Positions 18,301 through 27,185 of a stretch of DNA of 64,000 bases are shown piece by piece. Position 1 is the stretch's first letter; every line of letters starts with the position of its first letter. This DNA comes from Arenibacter sp. F26102 (GTDB taxonomy: Bacteria > Bacteroidota > Bacteroidia > Flavobacteriales > Flavobacteriaceae), in assembly GCF_023015865.1 (NCBI RefSeq), contig NZ_JALKBC010000014.1, forward strand, positions 110,088 to 174,087. Reading direction: 5' to 3'. A model generated the notes under the pieces. It had not been told where the DNA came from. It ran no database searches and worked only from the letters and a program-made list of their open reading frames with translations. The translations under genes were made by a program, and so were the position numbers.

Positions 18301-18768
18301 CATATACTTGGATTTGTAGGTAATATAGGGGTCTTCCATATCTACCCAATATCCAACTCTTTCGGTCATGGCGTTCCAAACATCGGTATACCGCATTACC
18401 GCCTTCTTACAGGCCGCGTTGTATTCTTCAACGGATATTTTGGTGCCAATGTCTTCCTTAGTGATACCCAATTCCTTTTCAACTCCCAACTCTATTGGAA
18501 GTCCATGGGTATCCCATCCGGCCTTACGCTTCACTTGAAAACCTTTCATGGTCTTATAGCGCGGAAAAATATCCTTTATGGTCCGGGCCATCACATGGTG
18601 AATACCAGGTAATCCATTTGCAGAAGGTGGTCCTTCGTAGAAAACAAAACTATCTTTGCCTTCCCTACTGCTTACACTTTTCTCAAAAACATTGTTCTCT
18701 TTCCAATAGTGTAATACCTCCTCCGCAACTTTCGGTAAATCTAAACCCTTGTATTCTGCAAACTTCAT
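15367..18768 (-). CDS. ileS: Isoleucyl-tRNA synthetase
   Basis: A 1133-residue class I synthetase that charges tRNA-Ile. The HIGH-type motif is GIHH at 55-58 in PPSANGLPGIHHVMART, and KMSKR begins at Lys681. Between them is the editing domain (LAWTTTPWTLPSN, VHTAPTFGADD). The C-terminal anticodon-binding region carries the long extension typical of the large bacterial/eukaryote-like IleS type. TAGTTTTG at 18802-18809 (minus strand) fits a flavobacterial -7 box about 35 bases before the ATG. The dksA-like gene follows after 4 bases. Confidence 0.97.
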   Translation of the reverse strand: MKFAEYKGLDLPKVAEEVLHYWKENNVFEKSVSSREGKDSFVFYEGPPSANGLPGIHHVMARTIKDIFPRYKTMKGFQVKRKAGWDTHGLPIELGVEKELGITKEDIGTKISVEEYNAACKKAVMRYTDVWNAMTERVGYWVDMEDPYITYKSKYMESVWWLLKQIYEKGLIYKGYTIQPYSPKAGTGLSSHELNQPGTYQDVTDTTAVAQFKTHKETLPQNFKDVKGDVFFLAWTTTPWTLPSNTALTVGSKIEYVLVRTFNQYTFEPMHVVLAKSLVGKQFSGKFFVVESDADFENYTSADKKIPYQIITSVKGQDLVGVTYEQLLDYVQPYKNPENAFRVISGDFVTTEDGTGIVHTAPTFGADDALVAKLAEPEIPPMLVLDENNNPVPLVDLQGRFRPEMGEFAGKYVKNEYYEDGEAPERSVDVEIAIKLKEENRAFKVEKYVHSYPNCWRTDKPILYYPLDSWFIKVTDVKDRMFQLNQSINWKPKATGEGRFGNWLANANDWNLSRSRYWGIPLPIWRTEDGKEELMIGSVAELKEEMKKAVAAGVLGEDIFAEFVVGDMTEANYDKIDLHKNIVDQIILVSASGKPMRRESDLIDVWFDSGSMPYAQWHYPFENKNLIDEGKTFPADFIAEGVDQTRGWFYTLHAIATMVFDSVAYKNVVSNGLVLDKEGKKMSKRLGNAVDPFETMDEFGADATRWYMISNANPWDNLKFDVEGIAEVKRKFFGTLYNTYSFFALYTNIDGFNYSEEEIPLNERPEIDQWILSELHSLIKVVDEAYGDYEPTRATRAISDYVQEHLSNWYVRLSRRRFWKGDYQKDKISAYQTLYTCLSTVAKLSAPVAPFYMDRLYKDLTITTQKEPFESVHLADFPNYDSSLVNKELESKMAKAQTISSLVLSIRQKEKIKVRQPLQKIMIPVLDNKQRLEIEAVADLIKSEVNVKEIELLDDASGILVKQIKPNFKTLGPKFGKDMKLIASAVAQLDQDDIQKIEQEGEILLHIDNKSITLQLQDVEVSSQDIEGWLVASSGHLTVALDISINEDLRKEGIARELVNRIQNLRKESGFEVTDKIDIKLLKNGFVQDAVESNIAYIKTETLAAELNFEESMDMGIEIAFDEVNTRLFIVKH

Positions 18769-18843
18769 AATAACAGCTTCTAATGCTTCATTTTAAGTTT
18801 GCAAAACTAATGATTTTTAGCGTATAATGAATCTGTAACAAGC

Positions 18844-18871
18844 AAAAAGCCCCTTCGAAAAGGAGCTTTTT
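18844..18871 (-). terminator. Terminator after the DUF4382 lipoprotein gene
   Basis: AAAAAGCCCCTT and AAGGAGCTTTTT pair with one mismatch around a CGAA tetraloop, and T's follow on the minus strand. It separates the DUF4382 gene from ileS. Confidence 0.75.
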
Positions 18872-18894
18872 ATAATTTATTTAAGTAGTTCAAA

Positions 18895-19842
18895 TTATTT
18901 TGTCCCGGTTACGGTAACATTTGCACTTATTTGGATAGCCGAGCTTACCGTGATAGCACCCAAATTAATCCCTGTGGTCGACTCCACATTCAACAAAGCG
19001 TTGAAAGAGAACCCACTACCTTCATCCTCATTATAAGATGCAAAAATTAATTCGTACTCCCCTTCTTCCAAGAAATCCAGACTATAGGAACCGTTTAGGC
19101 CTTTTACTTCCGCACTGGTTACCGCATTGGCAAAGGTTACTCCACTGTCCCCTTTTCCCTTGGTTTCAACATCGGCATCGAAAGTACCTTTTTCATAGGC
19201 GTAAACGATAATCTTGTCTGATGTGTTGTTAGCGTCGTTCGCACTTCCTGAAATTTTCCCTGTCAATTCTGCATTTACAGTTCTAATCCCTGCTGAAAGC
19301 TCGCTCATGGTCACAAAATTAAAGTCGCTGGATAATCCGTCCTTCTCTTCCTTTATAGTTTTTCTAAGGTCGAAGTCCACTACAATTACATTGGTGGCAT
19401 TTGCAAGAACCTCGAACTTATCATTTATGGTAATTTTGTTGGACGAGGCAACCAAAGCATCTTTTTCGCCGTTGGCCTTTTCAACGTAACAACCAGGAGC
19501 ATCACCATTCACATCCTTATCAAAATCCAATTCAAAAACAATACTTGAATACGATTTAGCCTGCAGATCCAAGTTGCCCAAAGCCTCTGTTTTACCATTG
19601 ACCAAAGCAGCTAGGTTTATAGTTGTTGCGCTAAAACCTTCCAAAGACGTTCCGTCTACGGAAACATTGGTAATTGTAACAAAAACTGCCTCTACATCGG
19701 CGTTATCTATTGGTGCATCCGTAACTTCAAATGATGTATTATACGATTCCCCCTCCATGGCGGAATCATCATCTTTATTACATGACATCATCCCAACTAA
19801 CGCTATAAAAGCTAATCCTGAAATCTTTAAATAATTCTTCAT
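18895..19842 (-). CDS. DUF4382 domain-containing lipoprotein
   Basis: A 315-residue lipoprotein with lipobox ALVGMMSC and an acidic stretch after the cysteine (NKDDDSAMEGE), a form that in Bacteroidota often goes with export to the cell surface. The DUF4382 domain covers about 35-190 (SFEVTDAPIDNADVEAVFVT, NLAALVNGKTEALGNLDL). A second beta domain follows (NGSYSLDFLEEGEYELIFAS). Its function is unknown. A terminator follows, and the gene is divergent from the repetitive lipoprotein gene at 20070. Confidence 0.88.
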   Translation of the reverse strand: MKNYLKISGLAFIALVGMMSCNKDDDSAMEGESYNTSFEVTDAPIDNADVEAVFVTITNVSVDGTSLEGFSATTINLAALVNGKTEALGNLDLQAKSYSSIVFELDFDKDVNGDAPGCYVEKANGEKDALVASSNKITINDKFEVLANATNVIVVDFDLRKTIKEEKDGLSSDFNFVTMSELSAGIRTVNAELTGKISGSANDANNTSDKIIVYAYEKGTFDADVETKGKGDSGVTFANAVTSAEVKGLNGSYSLDFLEEGEYELIFASYNEDEGSGFSFNALLNVESTTGINLGAITVSSAIQISANVTVTGTK

Positions 19843-20069
19843 AATAATTTAGTTTTAAACATTTGCCTATATAACAATCAAGGCTATTCTTACCCTACCC
19901 GAAAAATGACCTTAAAAATCGATTTTTACGTAGAGCCCTGATTCACAGAAACCTAAACGATTAATTTTCTTACAATTTTTTTAATCTTCGGACAATAAAT
20001 ATGGTCTAAATCTCCAATTTTTACGTATATATCGGTATCAGATTCAAATTAAATTCTAAAACTAACAAC

Positions 20070-20423
20070 ATGAAAAAAGCAATTTTAAGTTCAATTTTGA
20101 TGATAGCCCTCAGCATTTCATTTGTATCGTGTAGAGAGACCAAGGACAAAGCCAAAGATGCTATTGAAGAAACAAATGAAGCCTTAAAAGATGTTGGTGA
20201 GGATATGAAAAAAGTTGGCGAAGATGCCAAAGGAGCTGCAAACAAAGCCATGGATGCCGCCAAAGAAATGGGAGACGATATGAAGGATGCCGGTTCGGAA
20301 GCCTTGGATAAGGCCGGTGACGCCGCCAAGAAAGTTGGTGAAGACGTAAAAGATGCCGCCAACAAGGCAGCTGATAAAACTAAGGCCGCCGTCAAGGAGG
20401 TAGAAGAGGAAATCGAGGAATAG
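20070..20423 (+). CDS. Lysine/alanine-rich helical repeat lipoprotein
   Basis: A 117-residue protein with a lipobox ending in SFVSC. After the cysteine it is made almost only of Lys, Glu, Asp, Ala and Gly in 11-residue-like repeats (DVGEDMKKVGEDAKGAANKA, AAKKVGEDVKDAANKAADKT). This predicts one long amphipathic helix, like LEA or apolipoprotein-type stress proteins. It may shield membranes or the cell wall under osmotic or drying stress, but this is only inference. It stands alone with its own terminator at 20448-20473. A 124-codon ORF on the opposite strand is a shadow of the repeats. Confidence 0.8.
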   Translation: MKKAILSSILMIALSISFVSCRETKDKAKDAIEETNEALKDVGEDMKKVGEDAKGAANKAMDAAKEMGDDMKDAGSEALDKAGDAAKKVGEDVKDAANKAADKTKAAVKEVEEEIEE

Positions 20424-20447
20424 ATTTCTCATTTTGCATTAAAACTT

Positions 20448-20473
20448 AAGCCCGGTACTTGAATACCGGGTTT
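20448..20473. terminator. Shared terminator between convergent genes
   Basis: CCCGGTA (20451-20457) pairs with TACCGGG (20464-20470), with A/T flanks extending the stem. T's follow on the plus strand. It lies between the plus-strand lipoprotein gene and the minus-strand TonB receptor gene and may serve both. Confidence 0.75.
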
Positions 20474-20479
20474 TACTTT

Positions 20480-22888
20480 TTAGAAGGTATATCCCACCCC
20501 CAATATTAAATTGATTCCAGGGGCAACTATTCCCGAGGAATAGGAACGATACCTTTGATCAGTAATATTCTCCAAATTTACCGTAACTTTTAATGCTTGC
20601 GAAAACTGATATTGTGAGCGTAGGTTCAAAGTATACCAAGATGGCGAGTAGGGATTGCCATCCGCATCTACTGCATATATATATTCTTTGGTTTTTTCGG
20701 ACATTGCCATATCGTCATAGCTAATTTCCCCATTAAAGTTGACAAAAAAATCGGTTTTCAAATTTTGCTTCTTCCATATTAAATGAAAATCCCCAAAGGT
20801 GGGTGCCACATGTCTGCCCGGAGTATCCGTACCATCCTGTTCCTCTTCTATACCTTTGGTAAGGGTAAGATTGGAATTTACGGACAGACTTTCCGTTAAA
20901 AAGGCATCCATTCCAAACTCGAAACCATAGACATATGCTTTAGCCGCGTTCTGTATGGCCTGGACATTACTTAACTCCCCATTATAATCTATTTCATTGC
21001 TCCCGTTAAATTGAAAATCCCTTCGAACCAAGGCATCTACCAAATAAGTATAAAAAGTGGCTCCCTTTAGCACTAATTTATCATTGAAATTTTTCTGGAT
21101 ACCTACCTCCAAATTATAGGCATATTCGGGTTCCAATTCCGGATTTGGAACCACCACTGACCCCGGCTCGGAATCAAATATTTTACCCACATCATCTATA
21201 TTTGGGGCCCTAAATCCCGTAGACCCGTTGAAAGTTAACTGTAAATCCGCTTTCGGAAACCAACTAAAGCCAATACTGCCGGTTAAGGCGCCCGTGCTAA
21301 GATCGGCATCATTAAAAGGGAAGGAATAAAAAGTCCGGTCAAAAACAGCATCAATCCAAACATGACTATAGCGCAGTCCCGATAAGAAAGTAAAGTTTGG
21401 CTTGGCACTTAACTCACCACTAATATAGCCGGCAAGGGTTTGCCAAGTTGAATTATCAGGATACCTTGATGCTGAAGGTGACAAAGCAAGGGTCTCTAAA
21501 TTATACTCATTTCCAATGGAGCCAATTTTATTAAATACGTACTCACCTCCATAGTAAAGCCTTAGATTTCCTATCCGTTTGTTTTCAAAATCTATGTTTG
21601 CTGAAATAGCATCAACATTCTCCTTGGTCATATACCTTATGGGGTCTTGAAATCCCCTATCGTTCCTACTTTCCTCAAACTTTTGATAGGCGGTAGATAT
21701 TTTTAGTCCATCATAAAACTTTCCTTTACCATTTTTATAAAATTGAAGGTTCCCCATGAACCATTTCTGAGGGCCGTAAAACCACTCCGCAGAAAGTAGG
21801 CCAAGCCCGTCCTTGGAGGGTCTAATAAGTCTGTCATATCTGGAGTAATCCGAGGTTTCGGAATAATACGCACTTAAATTGACGTTCCAATTATTATTGG
21901 GTTTAAAGACCACTTTTTGCATTAAATTAATTTGATCATAACCTGAGGGCAACTGTTTTTGGGAATTTTGATTTTCCCGAAGCTCATCCTGACCGTTTTC
22001 TGTTACCACATAACTATTCCTTAAATAGGATTTTGGACCATAGGACCCCATCTTTAAATCGCCAAATTCGTTATATGTTACACTGCTCAAAAATGCCCAT
22101 TCCTTTTTCCCCAAATTGAAATCCATATGAAAGGTATTCTCGTTATTTGCTGAGGAATACCTATAATTTCCTTTCCCAGAAAAATTTATGCTATCCGTCT
22201 TGGAAAATTGTGGATTATTGGTATAAAAATTCATAACTCCACCAATGGCATCAGAACCATAGATTACAGATCCAGGTCCAAATATTACTTCTGTACTTTT
22301 AATTGAAAAGGGGTCAATGGAAATTACATTTTGTATGTTACCTCCCCTAAATATAGCGTTGTTCATGCGTACGCCATCTACGGAAAGCAATAATCTATTT
22401 GTTGCAAAACCCCTAATCATTGGGCTTCCTCCTCCAAGTTGACTTTTCTGTACAAATACTTTACCACTATTTTGAAGGAGATCAGCCGATGTTTGGGGGG
22501 CTGTAAAATCAATTGTTTTGGCATTAATTAAGGCTATTTTCTGGGGAATATCCTTTTTCTGTTGTTCCCATTTTGAGATAGACATCACCACCTCATCCAA
22601 TTGCTCGGCATTCAGTGCCAAATAGAGCTTTCCTTTTCTTAGCATATGGGCCTTTGTACTTCTAAATTTTTGGTAACCAATGTGCGAAAAAGTAATGCGT
22701 TCGCCCTGATCAAATTTGGACAGGTCACACTTACCATCAAAGTCGGAAAGGGTTGTTCTGGATTTATCCCAATTATGAACAATTACATTGGGAATCGGTT
22801 GATGGTCCTCCTCGTCCAAAATAATAATTTCCTGTCCCGTTACCCCCTGAAATAAAAAGAGGACAATTATGAAAACAATCTTTTGCAT
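20480..22888 (-). CDS. TonB-dependent receptor, haem/metal-receptor-like
   Basis: About 802 residues starting MQKIVFIIVLFLFQGVTGQE, a signal peptide. The order is an N-terminal carboxypeptidase-like domain, the plug (SGGGS-like loop LGGGSPMIRGFATNRLLLSV, GPGSVIYGSDAIGGVMNFY) and a barrel ending in ILGVGYTF. FRAP and NPEL boxes (GFRAPNIDDVGKIF, VPNPELEPEYAYN) recall haem receptors, but no histidine lies between them. I prefer the ATG at 22888, one base after the recO stop. An in-frame ATG at 22906 inside recO is also possible. It is probably co-transcribed with recO. Confidence 0.9.
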   Translation of the reverse strand: MQKIVFIIVLFLFQGVTGQEIIILDEEDHQPIPNVIVHNWDKSRTTLSDFDGKCDLSKFDQGERITFSHIGYQKFRSTKAHMLRKGKLYLALNAEQLDEVVMSISKWEQQKKDIPQKIALINAKTIDFTAPQTSADLLQNSGKVFVQKSQLGGGSPMIRGFATNRLLLSVDGVRMNNAIFRGGNIQNVISIDPFSIKSTEVIFGPGSVIYGSDAIGGVMNFYTNNPQFSKTDSINFSGKGNYRYSSANNENTFHMDFNLGKKEWAFLSSVTYNEFGDLKMGSYGPKSYLRNSYVVTENGQDELRENQNSQKQLPSGYDQINLMQKVVFKPNNNWNVNLSAYYSETSDYSRYDRLIRPSKDGLGLLSAEWFYGPQKWFMGNLQFYKNGKGKFYDGLKISTAYQKFEESRNDRGFQDPIRYMTKENVDAISANIDFENKRIGNLRLYYGGEYVFNKIGSIGNEYNLETLALSPSASRYPDNSTWQTLAGYISGELSAKPNFTFLSGLRYSHVWIDAVFDRTFYSFPFNDADLSTGALTGSIGFSWFPKADLQLTFNGSTGFRAPNIDDVGKIFDSEPGSVVVPNPELEPEYAYNLEVGIQKNFNDKLVLKGATFYTYLVDALVRRDFQFNGSNEIDYNGELSNVQAIQNAAKAYVYGFEFGMDAFLTESLSVNSNLTLTKGIEEEQDGTDTPGRHVAPTFGDFHLIWKKQNLKTDFFVNFNGEISYDDMAMSEKTKEYIYAVDADGNPYSPSWYTLNLRSQYQFSQALKVTVNLENITDQRYRSYSSGIVAPGINLILGVGYTF

Positions 22889-22889
22889 A

Positions 22890-23609
22890 TTAGCTAAAAA
22901 CTTCATTTAAAACGGCCAATGACTTCGGTTTTCTAAATCCCTGCAAATGTAATTCAAAATATAGGACAAGGGTTTTTAAGAGTTCCTGACGGTTCCTTTT
23001 ATTAAGTTTAATAGTATGTATTGCATCAAAATTTATGCCCAACAAGTCCTTAAAGTATATTAAATTCTCCCCGCCAAGGATTGGATTTAAGGATGGTGAC
23101 TTTATAAACTCCCCCTCCAAAAGGTCAAAGTATAAAAAATCCGTATTATTGGTGTCTGGATAAAAACCAAGATATTTGGTCAAGGACAATAAAAAGTAAA
23201 GATGAAAATTAGCATATTCGTCGTGGGAATCCAACCACTGCAGAGAAGCTTCAATAAAGTTAAACAGCCCTTCATTGCGCTCCTCCTCATGTATACTATT
23301 ACCCAGCATTTCTGCCAAAAAAAACGTAATGGCATTTTTGGCAATATCGGTGTGGAGCGTCTGGTAGTGATAACTTACCCTAGCTTCAATAATCCTTTCC
23401 AGGGTTCCCTTGTTCTTATGGGAAGCAACCAAATCCAATTGCAGCAAAGGCTGAAAATAGGCCGTTTTTAACTTCCCCTTTTTTGAGGTAAGAATACCCT
23501 TCAACAGATAGGATTTTATTCCATCCGATAAGGTAAACATTTTAACTATTAAACTGGTATCCCCATATTTAATAGACGTTAAAACAATGGCTTTCGTGTT
23601 AACCTGCAT
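22890..23609 (-). CDS. recO: DNA repair protein RecO
   Basis: A 239-residue recombination mediator that helps load RecA on SSB-coated DNA with RecR. The N-terminal OB fold is visible (MQVNTKAIVLTSIKYGDTSL) and a helical C-terminal part follows. The zinc-finger cysteines of some RecO proteins are absent, as usual in this phylum. A TATCTTTG box at 23629-23636 on the minus strand fits a -7 element. The TonB receptor gene follows directly. Confidence 0.93.
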   Translation of the reverse strand: MQVNTKAIVLTSIKYGDTSLIVKMFTLSDGIKSYLLKGILTSKKGKLKTAYFQPLLQLDLVASHKNKGTLERIIEARVSYHYQTLHTDIAKNAITFFLAEMLGNSIHEEERNEGLFNFIEASLQWLDSHDEYANFHLYFLLSLTKYLGFYPDTNNTDFLYFDLLEGEFIKSPSLNPILGGENLIYFKDLLGINFDAIHTIKLNKRNRQELLKTLVLYFELHLQGFRKPKSLAVLNEVFS

Positions 23610-23645
23610 TATGATCTAAATCTTGCAACAAAGATAGTACAAAGA

Positions 23646-23677
23646 GACCCGTAAGGTCATATAAAACCTTACGGGTC
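23646..23677 (-). terminator. Long hairpin after gdhA
   Basis: GACCCGTAAGGT (23646-23657) and ACCTTACGGGTC (23666-23677) form a perfect 12-bp stem with an 8-base loop. It lies after gdhA on the minus strand and before recO. The following sequence is only moderately T-rich. Confidence 0.65.
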
Positions 23678-23746
23678 CGGATTTGCTTATAAAAGTATTC
23701 TTTACTCCCAATAAGATACCGGGACCTAATACCAATTTGTAAAACG

Positions 23747-25090
23747 CTATATTACTCCCTGTGCCAACATTGCGTCCGCAACTTTTACGAAACCGGCAAT
23801 ATTTGCTCCTTTCACATAGTTACAATATCCATCTTCTTCCATTCCATATTCTATACAAGAATCATGAATGTCCTTCATGATTTTTTGCAAACGCTCATCT
23901 ACCTCTTCCCTGGTCCAACTAATGCGCAGTGAATTCTGGGACATTTCCAAACCAGAAGTGGCCACTCCGCCGGCATTCGACGCCTTTCCCGGAGCAAATA
24001 GTATTTTTGCCTTGTGAAAAGCATGTATTGCTTCAGGGGTAGAAGGCATATTGGCTCCTTCGGCAACACAGATACATCCATTTTTTAACAACAACTTGGC
24101 ATCTTCGCCGTCCAACTCATTTTGGGTTGCACATGGCAGGGCAATTTCACATGGAACACTCCATGGTGTTTTTCCTTCATGGAATTCTGCCGATTTATAC
24201 TTTTTAATATAATCGGATATTCTTCCGCGTTTATTATTTTTAATATCCATTACGAGGGCCAGTTTTTCCGTATCAATACCTTCCTTATCGAAAATATAGC
24301 CACTGGAATCGGAAAGCGTAACTACTTTTCCACCTAAGTGGATTACTTTTTCGGCTGCATATTGTGCTACGTTACCAGAACCTGAAATTACAACGGTTTT
24401 ACCCTTAACATCGTCCTTTTTGGACTGCAACATGCTTTGGGCAAAATATACGGTGCCGTAACCTGTAGCTTCAGGGCGTATTCTAGACCCTCCCCAAGAA
24501 AGACCTTTACCGGTTAAAACCCCGGTAAACTCATTTCTGATCTTTTTATACATCCCGAACAGAAAACCTATTTCCCTGGCGCCAACGCCTATATCCCCAG
24601 CGGGAACGTCCGTGTTGGGTCCAATGTGCCTACATAGTTCCGTCATAAAGGCATGGCAAAAACGCATTACCTCATCATTTGATTTTCCTTTCGGATCAAA
24701 GTCGGACCCTCCTTTTCCACCGCCCATCGGCAGAGTGGTTAAGCTGTTCTTAAAAACCTGTTCAAAGGCCAGGAATTTTAAAACACTTGCGTTTACGGTA
24801 GGATGAAACCTAAGTCCACCCTTATAAGGACCGATAGCCGAATTCATTTGAATTCTATATCCTCTATTCACATGTATTTCCCCGTCATCATCTACCCAGG
24901 AAACCCTGAAGGATATTAATCTTTCCGGCTCCACCATCCTCAATAGAATATTCTTTCCATTGTAAATCTCATTATTACTAATGTAGGGTAAAACTGTTTC
25001 TGCTACTTCTTGTACTGCTTGTATGAATTCAGGCTCGTGGCTATTACGACCTTTTACCTCCTCCATAAAGGCATTTATTTTGTCTTCCAT
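23747..25090 (-). CDS. gdhA: NADP-type glutamate dehydrogenase
   Basis: A 447-residue cytoplasmic enzyme that makes glutamate from 2-oxoglutarate and ammonia. The length equals the E. coli hexameric enzyme. Visible features are the glycine-rich substrate region with the active-site lysine (PMGGGKGGSDFDPKG), the NADP Rossmann motif SGSGNVAQYAAEK, and the C-terminal GANIAGFVKVADAMLAQG. TAATTTTG on the minus strand at 25137-25144 fits a -7 box. It appears to be a single-gene unit. Confidence 0.97.
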   Translation of the reverse strand: MEDKINAFMEEVKGRNSHEPEFIQAVQEVAETVLPYISNNEIYNGKNILLRMVEPERLISFRVSWVDDDGEIHVNRGYRIQMNSAIGPYKGGLRFHPTVNASVLKFLAFEQVFKNSLTTLPMGGGKGGSDFDPKGKSNDEVMRFCHAFMTELCRHIGPNTDVPAGDIGVGAREIGFLFGMYKKIRNEFTGVLTGKGLSWGGSRIRPEATGYGTVYFAQSMLQSKKDDVKGKTVVISGSGNVAQYAAEKVIHLGGKVVTLSDSSGYIFDKEGIDTEKLALVMDIKNNKRGRISDYIKKYKSAEFHEGKTPWSVPCEIALPCATQNELDGEDAKLLLKNGCICVAEGANMPSTPEAIHAFHKAKILFAPGKASNAGGVATSGLEMSQNSLRISWTREEVDERLQKIMKDIHDSCIEYGMEEDGYCNYVKGANIAGFVKVADAMLAQGVI

Positions 25091-25195
25091 AAAATCTGAG
25101 TTACTGATAATTGTTGATAAATATTGAGTTTGAAGGCAAAATTATAGTATTTATATAATTTAAACCCTATTTTTTTCAAAATTTGATAAAATTAC

Positions 25196-26350
25196 TTATT
25201 CAATAGCCCGCCTCAAGTCATCAATTAAATCATCCTTATCCTCAATACCTACACTAAGTCGAATCAGTGCATCTACTACACCACTTTTTTCCCGTTCTTT
25301 CTTAGGAATACTTGCATGGGTCATACTGGCCGGATGGCCTGCCAAACTCTCTACGCCACCCAAGGATTCGGCAAGAGTAAAAATTTGTAGTTTTTCAACA
25401 ATTTTTATGGCATTATCGTAATTGCCGCCCTTTGGGACAAAAGATATCATTCCCCCAAAATCTTTCATTTGCATTTTTGCCACGTCATGGTTTGGGTGAC
25501 TCGGGAATCCCGGCCAATACACTTTTTCAATTTTTGGGTGATTTGCCAAGAATTCTGCCACTGCTTTACCATTTTCACAGTGACGCTGCATCCTAATGTG
25601 CAAGGTTTTTATTCCTCTCAATACCAAAAAACTATCCATTGGCCCACAAATGGCACCACTTGCATTTTGTATAAAATACAATTCGTCCGCAAGGTCCTTA
25701 TCTTTTACCACCAAGGCCCCTACGACTACATCGCTATGCCCCCCTAGGTATTTTGTGGCGGAATGCATTACAATGTCGGCTCCCAAATCCAAGGGAAGCT
25801 GTAAATATGGCGTTGCAAAGGTATTATCTACCGCAAGCAGTATTTTATGCTTTTTTGCCAGTTGGGAAACACTTTTAATATCAATAATATTCATCATTGG
25901 GTTAGTAGGTGTCTCTACCCAAATTAGTTTGGTCTTTGGAGTAATGTATTTGCCTATTTCATCGGTATTCTGCATTCCTACAAAATGGAAAACGATACCG
26001 TATTTTTCAAATATCCTTTTAAAAATACGATAACTGCCCCCATAAAGGTCACTAGTGGAAATAACCTCGTCCCCTGGATTCAACAATTTAATTACAGCAT
26101 CAATGGCCGCCAATCCACTGCCAAAAGCCAAACCGTATTTCCCATTTTCAATACTGGCCAAGGAATTCTCCAATGCGGACCTCGTTGGATTGGCACTTCT
26201 GGAATACTCGTATCCCTTATGGCCTCCCGGTGTGCTCTGTGCGTAAGTTGAAGTTTGATAGATGGGGGGCATTACAGCTCCATATGCCTTGTCTGGAAAC
26301 TGCCCCCCATGAATAGTTTTACTATTGAACTTTAATTCTTTTTTACCCAT
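25196..26350 (-). CDS. metB: Cystathionine gamma-synthase / PLP-dependent trans-sulfuration enzyme
   Basis: A 384-residue PLP enzyme of the Cys/Met metabolism family. The PLP lysine lies in MHSATKYLGGHSDVVVGALV. Other family motifs are YEYSRSANPTRSALE and SLGGVESLAGHPASMTHA. It probably makes cystathionine from an O-acyl-homoserine and cysteine. A cystathionine gamma-lyase role cannot be excluded from sequence alone. The frame is open to 26371, but the ATG at 26350 (MGKKELKFNSKTIHGG) fits the family start and follows a good promoter at 26369-26399. Confidence 0.93.
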   Translation of the reverse strand: MGKKELKFNSKTIHGGQFPDKAYGAVMPPIYQTSTYAQSTPGGHKGYEYSRSANPTRSALENSLASIENGKYGLAFGSGLAAIDAVIKLLNPGDEVISTSDLYGGSYRIFKRIFEKYGIVFHFVGMQNTDEIGKYITPKTKLIWVETPTNPMMNIIDIKSVSQLAKKHKILLAVDNTFATPYLQLPLDLGADIVMHSATKYLGGHSDVVVGALVVKDKDLADELYFIQNASGAICGPMDSFLVLRGIKTLHIRMQRHCENGKAVAEFLANHPKIEKVYWPGFPSHPNHDVAKMQMKDFGGMISFVPKGGNYDNAIKIVEKLQIFTLAESLGGVESLAGHPASMTHASIPKKEREKSGVVDALIRLSVGIEDKDDLIDDLRRAIE

Positions 26351-26368
26351 GATCAAAATATCTATATA

Positions 26369-26399
26369 CAAATGTACCTTTATCTTTCTGAGATTACAA
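26369..26399 (-). promoter_or_regulatory. Flavobacterial-type promoter of metB
   Basis: On the minus strand a TTG (-33) at 26399-26397 is followed after 20 bases by TACATTTG (26376-26369). This matches the Bacteroidota vegetative pattern TTG-N(17-23)-TAnnTTTG fully. The -7 box ends 19 bases before the ATG at 26350, so the leader would be short. Confidence 0.6.
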
Positions 26400-26438
26400 T
26401 GATCTTGTAGCTTTACACCTTTCTAACACAATGCTTTT

Positions 26439-27182
26439 ATGAAGATTAAATTTGCCTTTATTTTTATCGTTTTGTTTTTATGGAATTGTAAAAATGACGA
26501 ACGTATTACTTTTGAACCCATTGTATTCACTTCAGAAAATTGCAGCAATTGTCCAAAAGTAACTATCCAAATTCCTAAAGCACTAGATGAAAGTCCCATT
26601 AGCGCTACCATAAACAACTCGCTACAAGAAGAGGTGATTTCCATGCTTATTTATGATGATGAAATTGAGGCTACCAATATTGAAGAGGCAATTCTATCTT
26701 TTAAGAACGGATATTTGGAGTTAAAAAAAATCTATCCCGACGAACCGGTGGGATGGGAAGCTGATATCGAGGGAAAAGTGACCTATGAGGATAAAAATAT
26801 ATTGACGATTCAAGTCAATTCTTACTCCTTTACGGGTGGGGCCCATGGTTTTTCCTCAACTCGATTTTTAAATTTTGATAAGGCCAAGGGCTTGGAACTG
26901 GAAAATATGGAACTGTTTAAGGATTCCTTGGAATTTCAAAATTTTGTTGAGGGCAAATTTAGGGCGCAGGAAAAGATTCCGGCCACAGGATCGGTCAATG
27001 CCACTGGCTTTATGTTTGAGAACGACGAATTTTACCTTCCCCAGAATATTGGCTTTACCCAGGAAGGCTTACAGCTATTCTATGAGCAGTATGAGGTGGC
27101 CTCCTATGCAGACGGCCCAATAATATTAACGCTGTCCTACAAGGAAATAAAGCCTTATTTAAAACTGAAGATGGCGTCTTAA
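26439..27182 (+). CDS. DUF4163/DUF3298 domain lipoprotein (RsiV-like fold)
   Basis: A 247-residue lipoprotein with lipobox FLWNC. Residues 35-130 resemble DUF4163 (VTIQIPKALDESPISATINN), and the rest matches DUF3298 (VNSYSFTGGAHGFSSTRFLN, near the end LTLSYKEIKPYL). The same fold occurs in the lysozyme-binding part of RsiV and in other periplasmic proteins. Its function here is unknown. It is divergent from metB and convergent with the DinB-like gene 3 bases away. Confidence 0.88.
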   Translation: MKIKFAFIFIVLFLWNCKNDERITFEPIVFTSENCSNCPKVTIQIPKALDESPISATINNSLQEEVISMLIYDDEIEATNIEEAILSFKNGYLELKKIYPDEPVGWEADIEGKVTYEDKNILTIQVNSYSFTGGAHGFSSTRFLNFDKAKGLELENMELFKDSLEFQNFVEGKFRAQEKIPATGSVNATGFMFENDEFYLPQNIGFTQEGLQLFYEQYEVASYADGPIILTLSYKEIKPYLKLKMAS

Positions 27183-27185
27183 AAA

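Noticed and set aside
20021..20395. 124-codon minus-strand ORF rich in Ala and Ser
   Set aside because: It is the reverse reading of the Lys/Glu/Ala repeats of the lipoprotein gene at 20070.
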